Shown piece by piece: positions 40,932 to 48,922 of a stretch of 64,000 nucleotides of DNA. Made by a program: the position numbers and the translations under genes. The notes beneath the pieces were generated by a model that searched no databases, was not told the origin of the DNA, and saw only the letters and a list, made by a program, of their open reading frames with translations. Source of the stretch: DASRBO01 sp035653595 (lineage in GTDB: Bacteria > Actinomycetota > Acidimicrobiia > Acidimicrobiales > JAJPHE01); NCBI GenBank assembly GCA_035653595.1, contig DASRBO010000107.1, positions 1 to 64,000 on the forward strand, in the 5' to 3' direction. Positions within the stretch are counted from its first letter, which is position 1; the number at the start of each line of letters is the position of its first letter.

Positions 40932-42017
40932 GTGGTCGCGGGCTGCCTGGCTGTGCTGGGCCTGGCCGGCATCGTGATCGGCGCCGGACCGGCCTTCAAG
41001 AGCACCACCACGGTGGGTGCGGCCAGCGGAGACCTCTACTTCACGACCTACAAGCCGGGGACGGTCGACAAGGTCTCGTACTCCCTCAACCGCGGCGCCC
41101 TGAGTCTCAGCCCAGTCACGGTCGTCACCCAGCTGCCCGGCGCCGACGGGATCGTCTTCGCCTCGGATGGTCGGCTGTTGGTCGGAGCGGGCAACGGCAC
41201 CGTCTTTGCCGTCGACCCCTCCAGCGGCGAGGCGACCTCGGTCAAGGCCGGCACGGGGGCTTTCATGCTGGCGCTTTCGCCCGATGGGAAGACCCTCTAC
41301 ACGGGCGGCCTGCCCGGGCCCCTCTCCGCCATCGTGCTGGCGCCCCTGGGTCCGGGGCACCTGACCGTGCTCAGTGGGGACGATGCCAGGATCTCGGGGC
41401 TGGCCTTCGGCCCGGATGGTCGGGCCCTCTACACGAGCTCCGACCCCGGCGGGCGGGGGGACATCGGCATCGTCAACCTGCGCACAGGCCTCACGCGCCG
41501 GCTCTTCCAGAACGTTCCAGGGGCCCACGGCGTGGTGTACGACCCCTATACCGACACTTACATCCTCAGCGGCGGCTCGACCGTCCAGCAGCTCTCGGCG
41601 GTCGACCCGTCCCAGGTGGTGTCCCAGACCACACTGCCCATAACGAGCATCGACCAGGGGGCCGTGGACGGTCATGGCCACGCCCTCATGGCGAGCAATG
41701 GCGGCAGCCTCATCTACATCGACTACTCGGCTACCAAGCGGGTCGGGGACCTCGCCGACCACGTCTCCATCAAGCACCTCGCCACCCACCTAGACGACGT
41801 GGCTCCCCTGATCGGCCCCGGCGCCCGGCCTACGCCCACCCTGGCCCATCTATGGACCGACGGAGGGGTCGGAGCCCTGGTCCTGGCCGGGCTAGCCGGG
41901 GCGGGCTATGCCGTCACCGTCCGCCGGCGCCGGCGCCCGACCCTCGCCCGCCGGCTGCCCCGGTGGGACGTCAGACGTCAGCAGGCGGCTCGTCAGACCG
42001 ATGACGATTCGGTCTGA
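40932..42017 (+). CDS. Surface beta-propeller protein with C-terminal membrane anchor
   Basis: A 361-residue exported protein. A signal/anchor helix (VAGCLAVLGLAGIVIGAG) is followed by about 280 residues of propeller-like repeats (DGIVFASDGRLLVGAGNGTVFAVDPSSGE, FMLALSPDGKTLYTGG, GLAFGPDGRALYTSS, IGIVNLRTGLTRRLF), as in YncE/SMP-30-type folds. A C-terminal TM (VGALVLAGLAGAGYAVTV) and an Arg-rich tail end the protein. GTG 40932 is the only start in frame near the signal. It is followed by the GT-C gene after 10 bases, so the pair is an operon. Function unknown. Confidence 0.7.
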   Translation: MVAGCLAVLGLAGIVIGAGPAFKSTTTVGAASGDLYFTTYKPGTVDKVSYSLNRGALSLSPVTVVTQLPGADGIVFASDGRLLVGAGNGTVFAVDPSSGEATSVKAGTGAFMLALSPDGKTLYTGGLPGPLSAIVLAPLGPGHLTVLSGDDARISGLAFGPDGRALYTSSDPGGRGDIGIVNLRTGLTRRLFQNVPGAHGVVYDPYTDTYILSGGSTVQQLSAVDPSQVVSQTTLPITSIDQGAVDGHGHALMASNGGSLIYIDYSATKRVGDLADHVSIKHLATHLDDVAPLIGPGARPTPTLAHLWTDGGVGALVLAGLAGAGYAVTVRRRRRPTLARRLPRWDVRRQQAARQTDDDSV

Positions 42018-42027
42018 GGGACTTCCG

Positions 42028-43554
42028 ATGGTGCAGGCTTCGGATGTGCACGAACGGGCGCCCGCGGGCTCCCAGGCGGGCTCGGCTGCCGATGGGGGCA
42101 TACAGCGCCGACCTCGGTCGCCCAGACTCCTGCGGGTCACCGGTCGGGGCCTCGCACTGCATCCGGCGTGGATCGTCATCGCCGGGGTGGCCGCTGTCCT
42201 CCTGCGGGTGGGTCTTCGGGAGGGTCTGAACAGCGACGCCTGGTGGCACCTGGCCGCCGGCCAGTGGATGCTCTCCCATCACGCCGTCATCAGGTCCGAC
42301 ACCTTCTCCTACACCGTCCACGGCCGACCCTGGGTCGCCGAGGAGTGGGGTTTCGAGTTCCTGCTGGCCTGGATGGTCCGCACCTTCGGGCCGGTGTCGT
42401 TCTGGCTGCTTTCGTCCGGGGCCTGCATCGCCGCCTTGCTGGTCAGCGTGGTCAGGTGGCGGAAGCTGGGCGCCAGATGGCTGTGGGTCGCGGTCCTGGC
42501 CATCCTGGCCGGGGGACCGCTGGCCATCGGCGAAGCGCCCAGGCCCCAGTCCCTGAGCTACCTGTTCTTCGCCCTCGAGCTGCTGGTCCTCACCCAGGCC
42601 AGACGGAACATCCGGTGGTTGCTCTGCCTGCCCCCCCTGCTCCTGGTATGGGCCAACGTCCATGGGAGCTTCCTGGCCGGCCTGGCTGTGCTCGGTCTGG
42701 AGCTGGTTCTGGCCAGATGGCCCTTCTCCAAGGGGCGGCTGGTGGTGTCGAGCCCATTGCCCCTGCGGGCCGCTGGAGTGACATTCGGGGTGGCCGTCCT
42801 GTCGACCCTGGTGAACCCCCACGGCCCGGGCCTGCTCTCCTACGCCTACCACGTCAGCTCATCCGGTCAGCTGAGCGCCTTGATAACCGAATGGCAGTCA
42901 CCCGACTTCCATTCTGCCGTCCTGATCCTGCTGATTCTGGTCCCGGCAGCAGCTGTGCTGGCCAGCCTCGCCCTGAGCGACGCAAGGCTCGAGGTGTTCG
43001 ACCTCGTCCTGTGGGGTGGACTGCTGCTGGCAACGTTGCACGCCCAGCGCTTCATCCCCTACGCCGCGATGGCCTGGGGGGGCCTGGCCGCCAGGATGCC
43101 GGCTCTGCGGCGGGAGACGATCAAGCCCTCCCTCCTCGTGTGGCCGATCGCCGCTCTCGCCTGCTTCGTCTTCGTGGCCGGGCCTCACCCGCCGGCCGGC
43201 GCCCCGGAGCGGGGAGGTGACTCGGGCATGCCCGTCGCCGCCACCGCCTATCTCCAGCAGCACCCCGGGCGGGTGTTCTCCAGCTACTGGTACAACGACT
43301 ACCTCATCCACGCCGGCATTCCCGTCTTCGTGGATGGCCGTACGGACCTGTACTTCGGGACGCCGGTCCTCTCGGAATACGAGAAGCTCGCCAGTGTGAG
43401 CCAGGACCCCGACATCCTGCTTAACCGCTGGAAGGTGCAGTACGTGTTGTGGACCAAGGGGAGCGCCCTATCCGTGTTCCTCTCCCACGACCACGCCTGG
43501 CGACAGGTGTTCCAGGCCGGATCGAGCGTGGTCTTCCAGAGGGTCCAGCCCTGA
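42028..43554 (+). CDS. GT-C-like polytopic membrane protein
   Basis: A 508-residue membrane protein with about ten helices. The first external loop reads LNSDAWWHLAAGQWMLSH...DTFSYTVHGRPWVAEEWGFE, a pattern common in bacterial GT-C-like membrane proteins of unknown specificity. A NPHGPGLL segment sits mid-protein, and a soluble C-terminal domain (FSSYWYNDYLIHAGIPVFVDGRTDLYFG) follows the last helix. ATG 42028 has GAGGG at spacing 7; ATG 42001 is in frame and possible. Sugar transfer is inferred from topology only. Confidence 0.75.
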   Translation: MVQASDVHERAPAGSQAGSAADGGIQRRPRSPRLLRVTGRGLALHPAWIVIAGVAAVLLRVGLREGLNSDAWWHLAAGQWMLSHHAVIRSDTFSYTVHGRPWVAEEWGFEFLLAWMVRTFGPVSFWLLSSGACIAALLVSVVRWRKLGARWLWVAVLAILAGGPLAIGEAPRPQSLSYLFFALELLVLTQARRNIRWLLCLPPLLLVWANVHGSFLAGLAVLGLELVLARWPFSKGRLVVSSPLPLRAAGVTFGVAVLSTLVNPHGPGLLSYAYHVSSSGQLSALITEWQSPDFHSAVLILLILVPAAAVLASLALSDARLEVFDLVLWGGLLLATLHAQRFIPYAAMAWGGLAARMPALRRETIKPSLLVWPIAALACFVFVAGPHPPAGAPERGGDSGMPVAATAYLQQHPGRVFSSYWYNDYLIHAGIPVFVDGRTDLYFGTPVLSEYEKLASVSQDPDILLNRWKVQYVLWTKGSALSVFLSHDHAWRQVFQAGSSVVFQRVQP

Positions 43555-43558
43555 TCGA

Positions 43559-43584
43559 CCCGGCGGATCGGCGGAGTCGCCGGG
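43559..43584. terminator. Short hairpin between convergent genes
   Basis: CCCGGCG (43559-43565) pairs with CGCCGGG (43578-43584), loop of 12, in the 48-base gap between the GT-C gene stop and the response-regulator stop. Modest stem, no T tract. Confidence 0.45.
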
Positions 43585-43602
43585 CCGCTCGAAGCGGTTC
43601 GC

Positions 43603-44331
43603 CTAGTAGAGCGCCCGGCTGGTTCGCCAGCCAGTGCGCCGCGCCAGAGCCACCGCCGCCAGTTGCGAGTTGACGCCGAGCTTCTCGAGGATGCCTCGGA
43701 TGTTGCTCCGCACGGTCGCCACCGCAACCGACCGGGCCTCGGCGATCTCACTCGCGGTGAGGCCGTCTATGAGCTGACCGAGCACCTCCTGCTCCTTGGG
43801 GGTCAGAGAGTCGAAGGCTCCGAGTGAGCCGGCCTCGTCGGGCAGGAAGCCCTCGAGCAGCGATTGCCGCTCGAGTTCGTCGATCGCCACACCTCCGGAC
43901 GCGACCTCCTCGAGCAGGTCGATCAGCTCCTCGAGCGGTTGAGCCTTGTAGAAGACGCCCTCAGCCCCCTCGGTCAGGCAACTGGCCAGTAGATGGCGGT
44001 CCTGGGACTCGGCCGTCAGGATGAAGCACCGGACACCCTGGGCCCGTAGGGCCGCAATGGCCGGAACGCTGGTGGCTCCATCCCCCAGATGGAGGTCGAG
44101 GAGGGCGAGGGCCGGCGAGCACTGCCTGGCCGCCTCGAGGGCGCCGGCGGTCGATACCTCCTCGGCGATTACAACCTCGAAGCCGCGCCGGTTGAGGGCC
44201 AGCACGAGAAGCTCGGTGAGAAGGGCGTGGTCGTCGACGATGAGAATGCGCCGGCTCGAGGGAGGGGACTCGACCTCGGCGGACCGCCCGTGAGGCGAGA
44301 ATGAGTCGTAATCGGCCCTCCGCTCCACCAT
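43603..44331 (-). CDS. NarL/LuxR-type response regulator
   Basis: A 242-residue regulator. The receiver domain (about 27-150) has the acidic pair VDDH (33-34), phosphoacceptor Asp79 (LALLDLHLGD), Thr106 (ILTAES) and Lys129 (FYKAQP), all intact. A LuxR helix-turn-helix follows (about 177-235: LTPKEQEVLGQLIDGLTASEIAEARSVAVATVRSNIRGILEKLGV). No sensor kinase is adjacent. It diverges from the first sigma-factor gene across 183 bases, which makes regulation of that sigma module plausible. Confidence 0.88.
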   Translation of the reverse strand: MVERRADYDSFSPHGRSAEVESPPSSRRILIVDDHALLTELLVLALNRRGFEVVIAEEVSTAGALEAARQCSPALALLDLHLGDGATSVPAIAALRAQGVRCFILTAESQDRHLLASCLTEGAEGVFYKAQPLEELIDLLEEVASGGVAIDELERQSLLEGFLPDEAGSLGAFDSLTPKEQEVLGQLIDGLTASEIAEARSVAVATVRSNIRGILEKLGVNSQLAAVALARRTGWRTSRALY

Positions 44332-44480
44332 TCATTGCCTCCACGCCGTTTCCGGCTTCTTGGATTGTCCCCCATGAGCCCTTCCGGTCACAGGGGACGA
44401 ATGGTCATATGTACCCGGGCAGTAGCCAAAGCCACCACAACAGTTGCCCAACAACCCCACGGTTCAACAATTTTGGGGTA

Positions 44481-44500
44481 CCTCTGACTCGTATCAGAGG
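44481..44500 (+). promoter_or_regulatory. Inverted repeat overlapping GTATCAG, upstream of sigma factor 1
   Basis: CCTCTGA (44481-44487) and TCAGAGG (44494-44500) form a perfect 7-bp inverted repeat with spacer CTCGTA, ending 14 bases before GTG 44515. The right arm overlaps GTATCAGA (44491-44498), the element found before the polysaccharide units. It may be an operator, or a hairpin masking the AGAGGG ribosome site. Confidence 0.5.
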
Positions 44501-44514
44501 GCCAAGATCGCCCT

Positions 44515-45198
44515 GTGAGGAATACTGACGGCCGCTCCAGAGAGCTTCGCGAAGGGGCAAACGCGACCTTCGTGGCCGAGCGCCCGGCGGAGCATTCCAC
44601 CCTCGGTCCGCGGAACGCGGGCCCCCCGGCGAGTTCGGATGACACCACCACCGACCTGGTCGTCCGGGCCGCACAAGGCGATCAGGCGGCGTGGGATCAG
44701 CTCGTAGAGAGGTATTCCGGCGTGGTCTGGGCTGTAGCACGCAGCTTCGGGCTCGACGGGCGCGACGCCGGCGACGTGTTCCAGACCACCTGGCTCAGAT
44801 TGGTCGAGAACGTGGACCGGATACGGGAGCCGGAGCGGATCGGGGCCTGGCTGGCGACGACGGCCCGGCGGGAGTCGCTACGGCTCCTCCGCCTGGCCAA
44901 GCGCGTCGTGCCCACCGGCGACGAGAAGGTGCTCGAGGTCGACGGGACCGAGACGATCGATCTCGAGTCGGCACCTTTCCTCAGCTCCGACCGGGACGGC
45001 ATTGTGACAGCCCTCCTCGCCCAGCTCTCGCCTCGCCAGCAGATGGTCCTGCGCCTGCTAACCGGGCCCGAGGAGCTCAGCTACCAGGAAATCAGCGAGG
45101 TCCTGGACATCCCGATCGGCAGCATCGGCCCCACTCGGGCCCGGGCCCTGGATCAGCTCCGGCGCCTCTGCCTCCACGCCGGTATAACCGAGTACTGA
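44515..45198 (+). CDS. ECF-like sigma factor 1 of a duplicated sigma/partner module
   Basis: A 227-residue sigma-70-like factor. After a ~40-residue disordered lead, region 2 spans about 45-125 (DLVVRAAQGDQAAWDQLVERY, DAGDVFQTTWLRLVENVD, RIGAWLATTARRESLRLLR). Region 4 spans about 165-220 (LAQLSPRQQMVLRLL, EISEVLDIPIGSIGPTRARALDQLRRL). The IPxGSIGPTRAR signature marks an actinobacterial ECF-like group. It shares this with sigma factor 2 (46366-46932). The gene for its putative partner follows 122 bases downstream on the same strand. No classical zinc anti-sigma gene is nearby. Confidence 0.85.
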   Translation: MRNTDGRSRELREGANATFVAERPAEHSTLGPRNAGPPASSDDTTTDLVVRAAQGDQAAWDQLVERYSGVVWAVARSFGLDGRDAGDVFQTTWLRLVENVDRIREPERIGAWLATTARRESLRLLRLAKRVVPTGDEKVLEVDGTETIDLESAPFLSSDRDGIVTALLAQLSPRQQMVLRLLTGPEELSYQEISEVLDIPIGSIGPTRARALDQLRRLCLHAGITEY

Positions 45199-45320
45199 GT
45201 CCTCGCGCTCCCCGATGGGCGCAGGAGGGGTCATACTTGTAGGTGTGGGCCGGCACTTGAGGTCGATGACGGGTCCCCTCCCCTCTTTATGGGGGGGTGC
45301 CGACGTCGGCAGGGGCGGTC

Positions 45321-45773
45321 ATGGGGTCTGAGGAGCCGAGCCTCGGGGTGGAACTGGCCGAGGCGGGACCGGTCGACCTCGGGCCCGATGCCGACCTGAT
45401 TGCCTTCGCCAAAGCGGCCCTGGCCGGGCGGGCAGTGGACTCTGACCTGGCCGCACTGATGTCTGACTCCCTGACCGACGACGGAGGATCGCCCGACGAT
45501 CACCGCCTGGAGTTCCGCTCAGCCCGGCGGATGCTGTCGGTCCGGGTTGGCGGTCAGGCCGGCCGCAGGAGCCTGAGTGTCGAGTGCCGGCCACCGGTGG
45601 ACGAGGCTTGCCTCGAGCGAGCTCCCGGCCCCGATGCCGCCCCGGGGGCCGTCCTGGCGTTCGGCGGCGGCCCGAAGTTGAGCCTGACGGGCCTATCGCC
45701 GGGCACCGTCCGGATCCGGGTCCGCAGATCCGGAGAGAATCGGTCCACCCACACCGATTGGTTCCGGATCTGA
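45321..45773 (+). CDS. Sigma-factor partner protein 1 (unknown)
   Basis: A 150-residue protein with a helical N-terminal third (DLIAFAKAALAGRAVDSDLAAL) and a strand-rich rest (HRLEFRSARRMLSVRV, LSLTGLSPGTVRIRVRR, ending THTDWFRI). Landmarks match partner protein 2 on the other strand in order: a helix, an L-x-FR(S/T) strand, and a terminal TDW(F/V)x(I/L). ATG 45321 is preceded by AGGGG; GTG 45297 is possible. It stops one base before the convergent partner 2 gene. A sigma-modulating role is inferred from position only. Confidence 0.65.
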   Translation: MGSEEPSLGVELAEAGPVDLGPDADLIAFAKAALAGRAVDSDLAALMSDSLTDDGGSPDDHRLEFRSARRMLSVRVGGQAGRRSLSVECRPPVDEACLERAPGPDAAPGAVLAFGGGPKLSLTGLSPGTVRIRVRRSGENRSTHTDWFRI

Positions 45774-45774
45774 G

Positions 45775-46296
45775 TTAGAGCACCACCCAGTCGGTCAGCA
45801 CCGTCGGACCGACCTGGGCTTCCCCCGGCAGGACCTCGAAGCTGACGAGACCCCTGGTCAGTTCCCCGGCGAATGTCGTGTCGGAGGGCTCCCCCAGGGC
45901 CACGGCCACCTGGCCCGGTACCCGCATGTAGATCTTGTGTCCACCGGTGGGCAACACCCTTCCCCTCAGCCATACCCGGTTCTCCACGGTCCGGCACCGG
46001 ATGAGCATGGACAGCTCCGAGGTGCGGAACACGAGGACCCGCGTGCCGGGCTCGTCGCCGAAGTCGGGCATCGTCCGCTGATCGACGGCGGAGTCGAAGA
46101 GCAGGGGAGCGACCACCACCTGGCGGCCCTGGGTCGGCGCCCCGGCCGACACGGCTTGCAGCAGGTCGGGGGGAGGTGGGTCGAGAGCCCTCAGCGCTCT
46201 GGCTAGGAGCTCGGTGACGGCTTCGCTTGATAGGGCTGGCTCGGATCCCGATCCCTCCGGGGCCCCGGCAGCCCCTAGGTCGGGTCTGGGCGACAT
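45775..46296 (-). CDS. Sigma-factor partner protein 2 (unknown)
   Basis: A 173-residue protein: a helical segment (SEAVTELLARALRALDPPPPDLL), then strands (TRVLVFRTSELSMLIRCRTV, NRVWLRGRVLP, HKIYMRVPGQVAVAL) ending VLTDWVVL. This matches partner protein 1 in layout and terminal motif but is clearly diverged. ATG 46296 lies 69 bases after the sigma factor 2 stop. The gap carries a GTATCA/TGATAC inverted pair. No membrane segment, so if it is an anti-sigma or sensor it is cytosolic. Confidence 0.65.
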   Translation of the reverse strand: MSPRPDLGAAGAPEGSGSEPALSSEAVTELLARALRALDPPPPDLLQAVSAGAPTQGRQVVVAPLLFDSAVDQRTMPDFGDEPGTRVLVFRTSELSMLIRCRTVENRVWLRGRVLPTGGHKIYMRVPGQVAVALGEPSDTTFAGELTRGLVSFEVLPGEAQVGPTVLTDWVVL

Positions 46297-46324
46297 ACCA
46301 AAGAGAGTTTCGGGCCCGCTCGGG

Positions 46325-46350
46325 TGATACTGAACCGGCCCTTTGTATCA
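46325..46350 (-). promoter_or_regulatory. Inverted GTATCA pair upstream of partner gene 2
   Basis: TGATAC (46325-46330) and GTATCA (46345-46350) are a perfect 6-bp inverted repeat with a 14-base spacer in the gap between sigma factor 2 and its partner. On the minus strand it reads TTGATA-16 bases-TATCAC, which is also promoter-like. The half-site equals the recurrent element of the polysaccharide units. Confidence 0.5.
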
Positions 46351-46365
46351 ACCACGCAATTGCCC

Positions 46366-46932
46366 CTAAGTCGCGCTGAGGTGGCGCGCCAGGGCGGCGA
46401 GACAGCGGGCGCGGGTCGGTCCGATGCTTCCGGGGGGGATGTCCAGCGCCTCGCTGATCTCGCGGTAGCGGAGGTGGTCGCCGACGGTCATGAGACGGAG
46501 CAGGGCCCGACAGCGGTGAGGGAGGGCCTCGAAGGCCCGGTAGACCTCGTCGTCGCTCGGGCCGTCGGGAGTTGGGGCGACTCCGGCCGGCGGAGGCCCC
46601 CCCAGATCGACCCGCCCCGTCGGACGGCCTCGCTCGCCGCGGCGGATCGCCTCCAGCCGCAGGGCCTCGCGGTGGGCGGTAACGGTGAGCCAGGTGACGA
46701 CACTTTCCGGGTAGAGCTCGTCCCTGATGCGGTCGCGCAGGCGCAGCCAGCTGAGGGCCGACACCAGGGCGGCGTCCTCCCTCGACAGCTCGCCGCTGCG
46801 GGCGACGGACCACACCGCATCGGCTGTGGCCGTCACGAGATCGGCCCAGGCTCCGGCCTCCCCACGGGCGGCGCTGGCGGCGAGAAGGTTGGGATCGGCG
46901 TCGATACCCCCTCGCCGGTCGAGGTCAGACAC
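46366..46932 (-). CDS. ECF-like sigma factor 2 of a duplicated sigma/partner module
   Basis: A 188-residue sigma-70-like factor. Region 2 is about 12-90 (NLLAASAARGEAGAWADLV, DAALVSALSWLRLRDRIRDE, VVTWLTVTAHREALRLEAI). Region 4 is about 130-185 (FEALPHRCRALLRLM, EISEALDIPPGSIGPTRARCLAALARHL). The region 4 signature is nearly identical to that of sigma factor 1, while region 2 has diverged. GTG 46932 is chosen over ATG 46959 because AGGAGG lies 7 bases before it. It starts 39 bases after the GT4-GT26 gene on the same strand, so read-through from the polysaccharide cluster is likely. Confidence 0.85.
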   Translation of the reverse strand: MSDLDRRGGIDADPNLLAASAARGEAGAWADLVTATADAVWSVARSGELSREDAALVSALSWLRLRDRIRDELYPESVVTWLTVTAHREALRLEAIRRGERGRPTGRVDLGGPPPAGVAPTPDGPSDDEVYRAFEALPHRCRALLRLMTVGDHLRYREISEALDIPPGSIGPTRARCLAALARHLSAT

Positions 46933-46971
46933 GCGGCCACCTCCTCGGCTCGATGGCATTGCTGGGTTGCG

Positions 46972-48873
46972 TCACGGTCGGGGACCAAGGCGCCAGGCCG
47001 CAGCCTGGAGGAGCAGGGCCGGCAGGGCGGAGACGCCGCGGGCGAGCCGCGGCAGGAGCGTCCGGTCCTGGCCGGCTCGCCAGGCCCACTCCAGCCGGGC
47101 GGACTGCACCCAGTCGGGGGGATGGCGCCTCACGCCGGTGACGGTGTCGATGGCACCGCCGGTGGACAGATACAGCGCCGCATGGCGGGACGACAGGGCC
47201 TCGGCCCACAGCTCCATCTTCGGCGAGCCCAGGGCGACGACGACGACCTCGGCACCGAAGCGGGCCAGGGCCCGGGCGGTCTCCTCGACACTGCGGTCGT
47301 CCGGTCGGGCGGCGAACGACCCGTCCAGGCGCAGCCAGTCGGGACGAGCGGCGGCCACGGTGGCACTCGCCTCCGGCGTGCCTCCGACCAGGGCGACCCG
47401 GGCGCCGGCGAGCAGGTTGCCCTCGTAGAGGCGCCTGGTGACCTCGCGGCCGGTCAGGCGCGAGCAGCGGGTGCCGGCGGCGGCGAACACCAGCTGTAGG
47501 CCGCTGCCGTCGACCAGGACAGCCGACGCGTTCTCCAGGCACCGGCGGTAGGAGGCGTCGGTGGCGGCGAGGTAGGCCTGGTAGGGGGCGATGGTGCACA
47601 CCGTGGCGGCTGCGCGGGCGGCCAGACGCCGCCCGGCCCAGTCCTCGAGGTCGGACCATGTGGTCAGCGATACGGGTAGACCCACTATCCGCACCGGGTC
47701 GACCGAGGTCGGCGGTGCATCGGCGCCCGGTTCGGCGAGGGCGCCACCGGCGGCGCGCAGGTCGATGACCGCCTCGGCCCGGAGCCCGAGGAGGACACGC
47801 AGGGCCTGTTCCATCCGTTCCACCCGCGCCGTCTGCAGGTCGAGGGCCGGACCGGCACAGCGCCTCAGGCGGTCGTGGTGCTCGAGTGCCCGCCGCACCC
47901 CCACGGCGATGCCCTCGGCGTCGTTGCTTACCTGCACGGCGAACGGGAACACCTGCGCCAGCCCGGGCCAATCGCTGACAATAAGTGGCCGCTGCGCCCA
48001 CACCGCCTCGTAGCCGGCGCGCATCACCGAGGTGGGCTCGGTGCTGAGGGTGACCAGCAGGTCGGCCTCCTCGACCGCCCGGCGATACTCGTCTCCGACC
48101 AGGAAGCCGGTGAAAGTGACGTTGTCGGGGGCCGAGCCACGGAGGGGCGCCGGGCATCGGGCGAGGTCGCCGGTGATCCTGAGGTCAACCTCGGGCAGGC
48201 GCCTCGCCGCCGCCAGCACCTCCTCCATGGGCTCGTCCCCACCAAAGGTCCCGACGAAGAGGACCTGCGGGCGCCCGGTCGGAGATCGAGGCGGCGCGAC
48301 CCGCCACGGCGGGCGCGACTCGTGGAAGACAAGTCCCCGCGCTCCCCAGCCCTCCAGCACCCGCTGCCAGTGGTCGGTCGTGACCAGGCTCGCCGCGGCC
48401 CGGCGGGCGAGCCAGCGGTGGACCGCCTGCAACCGGCCGGCGACGGCGTCGCCCTGGGCGCCGAAACCGCCCGGGTGGGTGTCGAGCACCAGTGCCGCCC
48501 CGGTCGCCCGCGCGTAGGCCCAGCCGAGGAGACCCGGGAGCAACGGAGGGTTGGTGACGATCAGGGCTCGGGGTCGTCGTCGGACCAGATAGGCGACGGT
48601 GAGCCCCAGCCCGAGGGCGTACCGCAGGGGGGCCCAGTGCTTGGCCCCCAGCCCTGGAGCGCGGACGCAGTAAGCCTCGCCGCCCAGCGCATCGGCGATC
48701 TCCGCCGAGCGCCCTCCGATCGGCGTCCAGGCCAGGAAGGCAACTTTGGGCCGCTCACGGCTCCCCGCCGGCCGCCTCGGCCCGGAGGTAGGTTCGGTCG
48801 ATGGACTCGGCTGCTGGTTCCTCCGGCCCCGGACTGCGGGCGTAGCGTCCCGCCTGGTCGTCGCTGGCCTCAC
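46972..48873 (-). CDS. Fusion glycosyltransferase: GT4-like N-terminal part plus GT26 (WecG/TagA/CpsF) C-terminal part
   Basis: A 633-residue protein. Residues about 40-385 look like a GT4 enzyme (KVAFLAWTPIGGRSAEIADAL, DTHPGGFGAQGDAV, QVLFVGTFGGDEPMEEVL, LVTLSTEPTSVMRAGYEAVWAQRPLIVSDW). Residues about 390-620 are a complete GT26 domain (VRIVGLPVSLTTWSDLEDW, AVLVDGSGLQLVFAAAG, VTRRLYEG, VALGSPKMELWAEAL, GGAIDTVTGVRRHPPDWVQ, LEWAWR). GT26 enzymes add N-acetylmannosamine-like or other sugars to polyprenyl-PP-linked acceptors. The fusion suggests two consecutive sugar additions. GTG 48873; a GTATCAG element lies 26 bases before it. Confidence 0.82.
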   Translation of the reverse strand: MRPATTRRDATPAVRGRRNQQPSPSTEPTSGPRRPAGSRERPKVAFLAWTPIGGRSAEIADALGGEAYCVRAPGLGAKHWAPLRYALGLGLTVAYLVRRRPRALIVTNPPLLPGLLGWAYARATGAALVLDTHPGGFGAQGDAVAGRLQAVHRWLARRAAASLVTTDHWQRVLEGWGARGLVFHESRPPWRVAPPRSPTGRPQVLFVGTFGGDEPMEEVLAAARRLPEVDLRITGDLARCPAPLRGSAPDNVTFTGFLVGDEYRRAVEEADLLVTLSTEPTSVMRAGYEAVWAQRPLIVSDWPGLAQVFPFAVQVSNDAEGIAVGVRRALEHHDRLRRCAGPALDLQTARVERMEQALRVLLGLRAEAVIDLRAAGGALAEPGADAPPTSVDPVRIVGLPVSLTTWSDLEDWAGRRLAARAAATVCTIAPYQAYLAATDASYRRCLENASAVLVDGSGLQLVFAAAGTRCSRLTGREVTRRLYEGNLLAGARVALVGGTPEASATVAAARPDWLRLDGSFAARPDDRSVEETARALARFGAEVVVVALGSPKMELWAEALSSRHAALYLSTGGAIDTVTGVRRHPPDWVQSARLEWAWRAGQDRTLLPRLARGVSALPALLLQAAAWRLGPRP

Positions 48874-48899
48874 TCCACTACGAGCCCGAGGTCGCCCGC

Positions 48900-48907
48900 T
48901 CTGATAC
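48900..48907 (-). promoter_or_regulatory. GTATCAGA element before the GT4-GT26 gene
   Basis: GTATCAGA on the minus strand at 48907-48900, between the methyltransferase stop (48923) and GTG 48873, 26 bases before the start. One of five matches placed similarly in the cluster and sigma island. Confidence 0.45.
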
Positions 48908-48922
48908 GCGGGGCGCCTGCGG

